64,000 nucleotides of DNA, from positions 1-64,000 of the forward strand of contig JANRIM010000083.1 in the NCBI GenBank assembly GCA_033764865.1. The letters run 5' to 3'. The position numbers and the translations under genes are program-made. Positions 58,831 through 64,000 of this stretch are shown here, in pieces; within the stretch, counting starts at the first letter, position 1; the number at the start of each line of letters is the position of its first letter. Below the pieces are notes generated by a model. The model ran no database searches. It saw only the letters and a program-made list of their open reading frames with translations, and had not been told where the DNA came from. The stretch is from VFBF01 sp033764865 (lineage in GTDB: Bacteria > Pseudomonadota > Alphaproteobacteria > Caulobacterales > Aquidulcibacteraceae).

Positions 58831-59409
58831 ATGACCCCCGCCGTCGGCCGCAGCGAGCGGGCGGGCCTCAACGGCCACCGTCCCTTCGTGCTCTGGTTCA
58901 CGGGTTTTTCGGGGTCCGGCAAATCCACGATCGCAGCCCTCGTGGAGCGCGGCCTGCACCGCGAGGGACGGCGCACGGCCTTGCTGGACGGCGACCACAT
59001 ACGCCATGGCCTCAACCGAGACCTTGGCTTCTCCCAGCGGGATCGGGAGGAAAACATCCGCCGCGTCGCCGAGGTGGCCCGGCTCATGACCGACTCCGGC
59101 CTCATCGTGTTGGTGGCCTTCATTTCACCGTTCCGGGCGGACCGGGCGATCGCTGCGCGGCTCATGGCGCCCGGGGAGTTCGCCGAAGTCTTCATCGACA
59201 CCCCGCTGGCGGTCGCCGAGGCAAGGGACGTGAAGGGCCTCTACCGGAAAGCGCGGGCCGGGCTGCTGAAGGACTTCACCGGCATCGACAGCCCTTACGA
59301 ACCACCGCTCGCGCCCGACATCCGCATCGACACGCTCGCCCTCTCCGCGGCGGACGCGGCGGCGCAGATCGTGCGCTTCGCCCTCGACCGGACCGCCCCG
59401 CCCCCCTGA
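58831..59409 (+). CDS. cysC: adenylylsulfate kinase
   Basis: 192 residues from the ATG at 58831 (MTPAVGRSERAG); a GTG 16 codons upstream is also in frame. It phosphorylates APS to PAPS, the sulfate donor of sulfotransferases. The P-loop is GFSGSGKSTIA near 25-35, followed by DGDHIRHGLNRDLGFSQRDREENIRR and FISPFRADR, with GLYRKARAGLLKDFTGIDSPYE near the end. It is a stand-alone kinase, not fused to CysN, and no cysD or cysN is adjacent. Downstream are a hydroxylase and a sulfotransferase, so PAPS may serve sulfation. Confidence 0.95.
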   Translation: MTPAVGRSERAGLNGHRPFVLWFTGFSGSGKSTIAALVERGLHREGRRTALLDGDHIRHGLNRDLGFSQRDREENIRRVAEVARLMTDSGLIVLVAFISPFRADRAIAARLMAPGEFAEVFIDTPLAVAEARDVKGLYRKARAGLLKDFTGIDSPYEPPLAPDIRIDTLALSAADAAAQIVRFALDRTAPPP

Positions 59410-59469
59410 GGGCCTTTACCGCAGCGCAACCCGCCTGCCATTGATGACCGCCTGCGATAGGGTGTCGCG

Positions 59470-60639
59470 ATGGACCAATCGACTTCCGACCGCCTCAACG
59501 GGGAGGCGATGGCGGCCATCCAGGCGCGGGACTTCCCCCGCGCGCTGAGCCTGCTGGCGCAGGCGGAGGCCGCCCATCCCCGCGACCCGCAGACGCCCAT
59601 GAACCGCGCCCTTGTGCTGCGCAGCCAGGGCAACCTCCGCGGCGCGATCGACGCGCTCGACGCCGCGCTCGCCCTTGATCCCTATCAATACGTGGCGCTG
59701 CTCTCGAAGGGCGCCCTGATGGAAAAGGCGGGCCAGGTGCGGGAGGCCGCCAGGATCTTCAAGAACGCGCTCAAGATCGTCCCGTCGGACAACGCGCTGC
59801 CGGCGCCGTTGCGCCCGGTGGTGGAGCACGCGCGCGCGGCTGTGGCCCGCAACACCGAGGCGCTCAATAGCTTCCTGCGTCGACGCACGGAAGCGTTGCG
59901 CGCCGACTTCCCGGGAGAGGATCTGCGCCGGTTCGACGAGTGTCTCGACATCGCCTCCGGCGCCAAGAAGGTCTACGTGCAGGAGCCCTTGTTCCTGACC
60001 TTCCCCAAGCTTCCGGCGATCACGTTCCATGATCGCGCGCACTTCCCGTGGATGCCGGCGCTTGAAGCGCAGACCGACGTCATCCGCGACGAACTCACCG
60101 CCCAGCTGAAGGTCTACTGGGATCGCTTCCACCCCTACATCCAGTTTCCGCCGGGCGCGCCGGTCAATCAGTGGGAGGCGCTCAACCATTCGCCCGATTG
60201 GACAAGCCTCCACTTGTGGCGCGACGGACGGAAGATCGCCGAAAACTGCGCCCTCTTCCCCCGAACGACGGCCATCCTTGAGAACCTGCCGATGGCGGAT
60301 CAGCCGGGCTTTGCGCCGACGGCGATGTTTTCGGTGCTCCAGCCGCGCACGACCATCCCGCCGCACACCGGCTCGTCCAACACCCGCCTCATCGCCCACC
60401 TGCCATTGATCATTCCCGAGGGCTGCCGGTTCCGCGTGGGCAATGACGTGCGGCCATGGGTGATGGGCGAGAGCTTCGTGTTTGACGACACGATCGAGCA
60501 CGAAGCGTGGAACGACAGCGACCAACTGCGCGCCGTGCTGATCTTCGATGTCTGGAACCCCGCCCTGACGATGGCGGAACGGGCGCTTGTGTCGTCCATG
60601 ATGACGGCGATCAACGCCTACAATCTCGGTGAAACCTAA
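59470..60639 (+). CDS. TPR plus aspartyl/asparaginyl beta-hydroxylase
   Basis: 389 residues. Residues 1-115 form TPR pairs (FPRALSLLAQAEAAHPRDPQT, RGAIDALDAALALDPYQYVALLSKG). The C-terminal domain is that of 2-oxoglutarate/Fe(II) aspartyl/asparaginyl beta-hydroxylases (Asp_Arg_Hydrox), with His ligands in IPPHTGSSNTRLIAHLPLI and DDTIEHEAWN and the substrate Arg-rich stretch. It should hydroxylate Asp or Asn in a peptide or protein held by the TPR. It is convergent with the TPR sulfotransferase; both stops share CTAA (60636-60639). It lies 60 bases after cysC. Confidence 0.9.
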   Translation: MDQSTSDRLNGEAMAAIQARDFPRALSLLAQAEAAHPRDPQTPMNRALVLRSQGNLRGAIDALDAALALDPYQYVALLSKGALMEKAGQVREAARIFKNALKIVPSDNALPAPLRPVVEHARAAVARNTEALNSFLRRRTEALRADFPGEDLRRFDECLDIASGAKKVYVQEPLFLTFPKLPAITFHDRAHFPWMPALEAQTDVIRDELTAQLKVYWDRFHPYIQFPPGAPVNQWEALNHSPDWTSLHLWRDGRKIAENCALFPRTTAILENLPMADQPGFAPTAMFSVLQPRTTIPPHTGSSNTRLIAHLPLIIPEGCRFRVGNDVRPWVMGESFVFDDTIEHEAWNDSDQLRAVLIFDVWNPALTMAERALVSSMMTAINAYNLGET

Positions 60640-62105
60640 TCCTTGTCGATGAACGGGGCCAGCGCGGCGTCCAGCACGCCGAGGTCGGCGGCGTAGTGGC
60701 GCCATCGTCCCGAGGCGTCGGCGTAGAGCGGTCGGCGCACCTGCCAGACGCTGGCGGTCTTTACGGCCCCGCGGCGCCGATGGAAATCGAGGCAGGCTTC
60801 CTCCCAGTCTAGGCCGCAGAACGCCAGCACCCGCTCCACCGCCGGCCGGGGATCGCGCACGAAGGCGTCGTAGTCGAAATCGAAAATGTCCGCCCCGTGA
60901 TGGAGCCGCCAGTGCGCCATCAGGCGGCGATACTCGCTGTAGTAGTGCGCGATGTCGGCGAGGTCGGTGGCGTACGCCATCGCGTGGTCGAGATGCAGGA
61001 AATAGATCGACAGGCAGTTGTCGCGCGGATTGCGCACCGTGTTGATGATGCGCGCATCGGGAAACATCGCCTTGATCAGGCCGATGGAGAGAAAGTTGTC
61101 GGGGCGCTTGTCGGTGAGGATGTCGGCGCCGGGAAAGATGCGGGTCGTCATGTCGAGGTAGGCTTCGCGCACGCCGGCGAGGCGGCGGTCGTCGACCTGC
61201 GCCATGGCCTGGGGAAATGGCGCGAGCGCCGTGGACACAAGCTGCGGCAGCGCGGCGATCTCCCCGCCGGCCGTGACGCGGGAGTGACCGGCGAGAACCT
61301 GCTCCAGCAACGTCGATCCTGACCGGAACATGCCGCAGATGAAGATCGGGGCTGGTCGCGTCGAGCGGGCGAGCGGCGCTCCTGGCCGGGGAAAGGTCGC
61401 CATCAGGGCGTCGGTCATCGCCGCCTGCGCAGCGCGGTCGTAGCCGCGGACCCCGGGCGGGGCGCTGGCGCGGCTGGCGGCGTTGGCGGCGCGGTAGGCG
61501 GCGAACGCCTCCCGATAGGCGCCGGCGGCGTCGAGCACCTTGCCGAGCGCGAAGCCGAGGCTCGCCTTGTCGGCGACGCTGACGTCCGGACGCTCCAGCC
61601 CGTGGCGCAGGCGCGCGACAAGGTCCGTGTCGGCGGTCGCGGCCGCGTTGAGGCTGGCGTAACGCGACAGGCCCTCCCAGTGCGTGGGATGGGCGGCGAG
61701 GAGCCGTTCGTAGAGGGCCAGCGCGTCCGCGCGGCGCCCGAGGTCCTCGCAAAGATTGGCGAGGTTGAGCAAGGCGGGGGCGTAGTCCGGCGCGTGCGCG
61801 AGCGCGGCGCGCAGCTCGGCCTCGCCCTCCGCGTACCGATGGAGATCGTCGACGTAGATGACCGCGCGGTTGAGGCGCACTTCCTCCGGGCCCGCGACAC
61901 CGTGCGCGAGCGCCTGCTCGTAGGACCGAAGCGCTTCGTGAGGTCGGCCGAGCCGGCGCTGCACCCAGCCAAGGTTGTACCAGCAATCGGGCAGTGCGGG
62001 CCAGCGCGAGAGAATGGCCTCGTAGGCCGCGGCGGCGCGGGAATAGTCGCCGCTTATCCGCCAGGCGGCGGCTTCGCGCACGCGGTCGGCCAGATCCTCA
62101 CTCAT
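60636..62105 (-). CDS. TPR plus sulfotransferase domain protein
   Basis: 489 residues from the ATG at 62105. TPR repeats fill residues 1-200 (YSRAAAAYEAILSRWPALPD, RPHEALRSYEQAL, RRADALALYERLLAAHP). The sulfotransferase domain follows, with the PAPS 5'-phosphosulfate loop in CGMFRSGSTLLEQVL and the 3'-phosphate motif in TVRNPRDNCLSIYF. TPR-sulfotransferases are common beside TonB receptors in Caulobacterales and sphingomonads, but their substrate is mostly unknown. PAPS could come from the cysC two genes away. It is downstream of the TonB receptor on the same strand, separated by a terminator. Confidence 0.9.
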   Translation of the reverse strand: MSEDLADRVREAAAWRISGDYSRAAAAYEAILSRWPALPDCWYNLGWVQRRLGRPHEALRSYEQALAHGVAGPEEVRLNRAVIYVDDLHRYAEGEAELRAALAHAPDYAPALLNLANLCEDLGRRADALALYERLLAAHPTHWEGLSRYASLNAAATADTDLVARLRHGLERPDVSVADKASLGFALGKVLDAAGAYREAFAAYRAANAASRASAPPGVRGYDRAAQAAMTDALMATFPRPGAPLARSTRPAPIFICGMFRSGSTLLEQVLAGHSRVTAGGEIAALPQLVSTALAPFPQAMAQVDDRRLAGVREAYLDMTTRIFPGADILTDKRPDNFLSIGLIKAMFPDARIINTVRNPRDNCLSIYFLHLDHAMAYATDLADIAHYYSEYRRLMAHWRLHHGADIFDFDYDAFVRDPRPAVERVLAFCGLDWEEACLDFHRRRGAVKTASVWQVRRPLYADASGRWRHYAADLGVLDAALAPFIDKD

Positions 62106-62166
62106 GCCCACGACCCTAGCCGGCTCTCCATTGGACGCCAGCGGCGCCGCCTCCCCCAAAAAAGAA

Positions 62167-62190
62167 AACGGCGGGCCGAGGCCCGCCGTT
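62167..62190 (-). terminator. terminator after the TonB receptor
   Basis: AACGGCGGGC (62167-62176) and GCCCGCCGTT (62181-62190) form a ten-base stem with a four-base loop. On the minus strand it is followed by a T-rich run (TTTTCTTTTTT), a textbook rho-independent terminator 28 bases after the receptor stop. Confidence 0.9.
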
Positions 62191-62217
62191 GAAGTGGATC
62201 GAGATTTTCCGAGGGTC

Positions 62218-64000
62218 CTAGAAGTTGACCTTGATGCCGGCGAACACGTACCGGCCCAGCGCGTCGTAGGTCTGGGGGTAGGTGTTGCCGTTGCCGCCCG
62301 TGGCCGCCACGGTCGACAGTTGCGGATCGTCATCCAGGATGTTGTTCACGCCGAAGCGCAGGTTGGCGTTGTCGCGGATCTGCCAGTTGCCCGTCAGATC
62401 GAAGTAGTTCTCGGCATCGAAGTACCGGTCGCGACGGGTTCCGAGGCTGGTCTGGTTGAAGTTGGCGGCGAACTGCTCAACCTCACCATAGTAGCGCCAC
62501 GTGCCCACCAGTTCGACGTTCCAGGGGGTTTCCCAACCCACGCTGGCGCGGTGACGCCATTCGGGGTTCGGCGTGCCGCACTGGTTCCCGTAGAAGCCGG
62601 CGCAATCGTAGAACTGCAGCGGGCGTTCCGGCTGTTGCTTCAGCTTGTCGAGGTACGTGCCCACGAGGCTGAGGGAGATCGAGCCGAGATCCGGGAGGCC
62701 GGTGTCTGCGATGTCGAAGTTGTAGTCGACGACGAGGTCGTAGCCCGAGGTGAGCAAACCGCCGGTGTTGACGTTCAGGTTCTGGACGAAGCTGTCGCCG
62801 ACCCAGAGCTGGCCTTGCGGGTTCCGGTTGATCCGGGCGCAGGCCGCCTGGTTGTTCTGCTGGTAGCAGGACGACAGGGTGTTCAGGGCGCCGAGCGTGC
62901 CGATGTTGTCTTCCAGCTTGATCTGGAACCAGTCGACCGACACCGTCAGGCCTTCAAGGAACGCCGACGGCGAGAACACGAAGCCGAGCGTGTAGGTATC
63001 GGCCGTCTCCGGCTTCAGGTCGGGGTTGCCGCCCGTCAGCTGGTTGTACTGGTTTGCCGGGCTTTGCAGGGCCGCCGACCCGTACTGGGAGGACGGAACG
63101 CCCGTCGCGACGCACTGGGCGCGCGTGGCTGTCGGGTTCGGGCCGCATGGGTCGTTCTGCGCCGAGTAAAGGCCGAGGCCCTGACCCGTGAACAGTTCGA
63201 TCACGTTCGGCGCGCGCACCGCGCGCTGATAGCTGCCGCGCATGCGGAAGCTTTCCACCGGCGCCCAGTCACCGCCGAACTTGTAGGTGTCGGAGGTGAT
63301 ATTGCCGTAGTCCGAGTTCCGGTACGCGATGTCCGCCGAGATGCGGTGGGCGAAGGGCATGTCCTCGACCAGAGGCATCTGGAGTTCGGCGAAGAAGTCG
63401 ACCGATTCCGTGGCGCCCTGGAGACCCAGCGTCGGGCCGCCCTGACCCGCGCCGTCGCCGGTGGCGAACGCGGTGTCGGTGGTGGTTTCCAGTTCGTTGC
63501 GGCGGTACTCGACACCGAACGCCGTGGCGAACGGCGTGGACGCGAACGGGCTGACGAGACCGATCGTGCCGAGATCGCCGGTCACCGCGCCGTTCACGAC
63601 GGACACAGTGGTCGAGCCGACCTGGATCAGCGGGATCTGGAGGTAGCTGAGCGCCGCCGGCGTCACCCCGCCCACGGCGAAGATGTTGTACGGCACGCAG
63701 TTCGTGTCCGTGCCATCCACGAAGGAGGCGCAAGCCGGTTGGCCGGTAGCCGGATCGACGACGACATCGAGCGCCTTCGTGAGGCGGGCGACGGAGAAGT
63801 CGTTGAGGTACACACGGCTTTGGCGAACGGTCGCGTAGGTGGCGCTGAGGTCGTAGTTCCAGCCTTCGGTGATCTCACCCTTCACGCCGATGACGCCGCG
63901 ATAGGTCTCCAGACCGATGGTGTCCTGGCGACCGCCGCCTTCCACGTTCCGGCGGGCGATGTAGGCCGGGCTCACGCCGTCGAAAGACGTGATGACCACG
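62218..64000 (-). CDS. TonB-dependent receptor, N-terminus outside window
   Basis: The visible 594 residues belong to the beta-barrel half of a TonB-dependent outer membrane receptor; the plug and signal peptide lie beyond the window. Barrel features include SMRMRGSYQRAVRAPNVIELF-like strands, PDLKPETADTYTLGFVFSPS, RHRASVGWETPWNVELVGTW and NWQIRDNANLRFGVNNILDDDP, ending GIKVNF with the terminal Phe. Extracellular loops hold several Cys (NDPCGPN, DCAGF, NQCGTP). The absence of a nearby FecR/sigma pair gives no hint of regulation. Substrates of this large, oligosaccharide- or peptide-linked group cannot be told. Confidence 0.9.
   Translation of the reverse strand, partial: VVITSFDGVSPAYIARRNVEGGGRQDTIGLETYRGVIGVKGEITEGWNYDLSATYATVRQSRVYLNDFSVARLTKALDVVVDPATGQPACASFVDGTDTNCVPYNIFAVGGVTPAALSYLQIPLIQVGSTTVSVVNGAVTGDLGTIGLVSPFASTPFATAFGVEYRRNELETTTDTAFATGDGAGQGGPTLGLQGATESVDFFAELQMPLVEDMPFAHRISADIAYRNSDYGNITSDTYKFGGDWAPVESFRMRGSYQRAVRAPNVIELFTGQGLGLYSAQNDPCGPNPTATRAQCVATGVPSSQYGSAALQSPANQYNQLTGGNPDLKPETADTYTLGFVFSPSAFLEGLTVSVDWFQIKLEDNIGTLGALNTLSSCYQQNNQAACARINRNPQGQLWVGDSFVQNLNVNTGGLLTSGYDLVVDYNFDIADTGLPDLGSISLSLVGTYLDKLKQQPERPLQFYDCAGFYGNQCGTPNPEWRHRASVGWETPWNVELVGTWRYYGEVEQFAANFNQTSLGTRRDRYFDAENYFDLTGNWQIRDNANLRFGVNNILDDDPQLSTVAATGGNGNTYPQTYDALGRYVFAGIKVNF

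Overview
The window is alphaproteobacterial chromosomal DNA with no phage, insertion sequence, CRISPR or rRNA genes. It falls into two parts. Bases 1 to about 10,615 have moderately high GC and a gene set close to Nitrobacteraceae (Bradyrhizobium and relatives): the end of an ABC transporter, a small conserved rhizobial protein, the pyruvate dehydrogenase genes (lpd, pdhC, pdhB, pdhA) with ftsB and eno, and queF. From the nitroreductase at 10,612 onward the GC is visibly higher and gene order resembles Caulobacterales, Parvularculales or a neighbouring order. This taxonomic reading rests on recalled gene order and protein style, not on a search. The step in composition is the main caution about treating the window as one native locus, although the genes on either side of it are intact and share interlocked stop codons.

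Region by region. 10.6-16.5 kb: nitroreductase, MaoC hydratase, NUDIX hydrolase, cysE, an SDR, a TorF-type outer membrane protein with a clear terminator, and a TerC membrane protein. 16.7-26.9 kb: tRNA-Leu(UAA), a CinA-type protein, the sfsA-thioesterase-map-radC run, a histidine phosphatase, a histone-deacetylase-like hydrolase, GNAT and SDR enzymes, a DUF2147 protein, and two unrecognised proteins, one pairing a helix-turn-helix with a membrane anchor. 27.1-35.9 kb: rpsF-rpsR-rplI with a structured leader, a TetR regulator and a porin-like gene with an operator inside its promoter, then the overlapping dnaB-alr-mlaE-mlaF chain, a hemolysin III protein and an EthD protein.

36-47.2 kb: radA-cvpA-purF-SDR on the plus strand and panB-TPR-bamB-der-Pr6Pr on the minus strand, then a compact ECF-type sigma factor module. 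47.3-58.5 kb: an MFS transporter, a repeat-rich peptidoglycan-binding protein, purB, an S9 peptidase, the F1-ATPase zeta inhibitor (DUF1476), purC-purS-purQ interrupted by two small antisense membrane ORFs, and a minus-strand operon of cold-shock protein, IF-1 and a histone-H1-like protein. 58.8-64 kb: APS kinase (cysC), a TPR aspartyl/asparaginyl hydroxylase, a TPR sulfotransferase and a TonB-dependent receptor cut by the window edge.

Most genes are housekeeping: central carbon metabolism, purine synthesis, translation, cell envelope and DNA replication or repair. The less explained items are the HTH-membrane protein, the sigma module with its 26-residue leader peptide, the Csp/IF-1/H1-like operon, the sulfation-hydroxylation-receptor neighbourhood and several palindromes at promoters.
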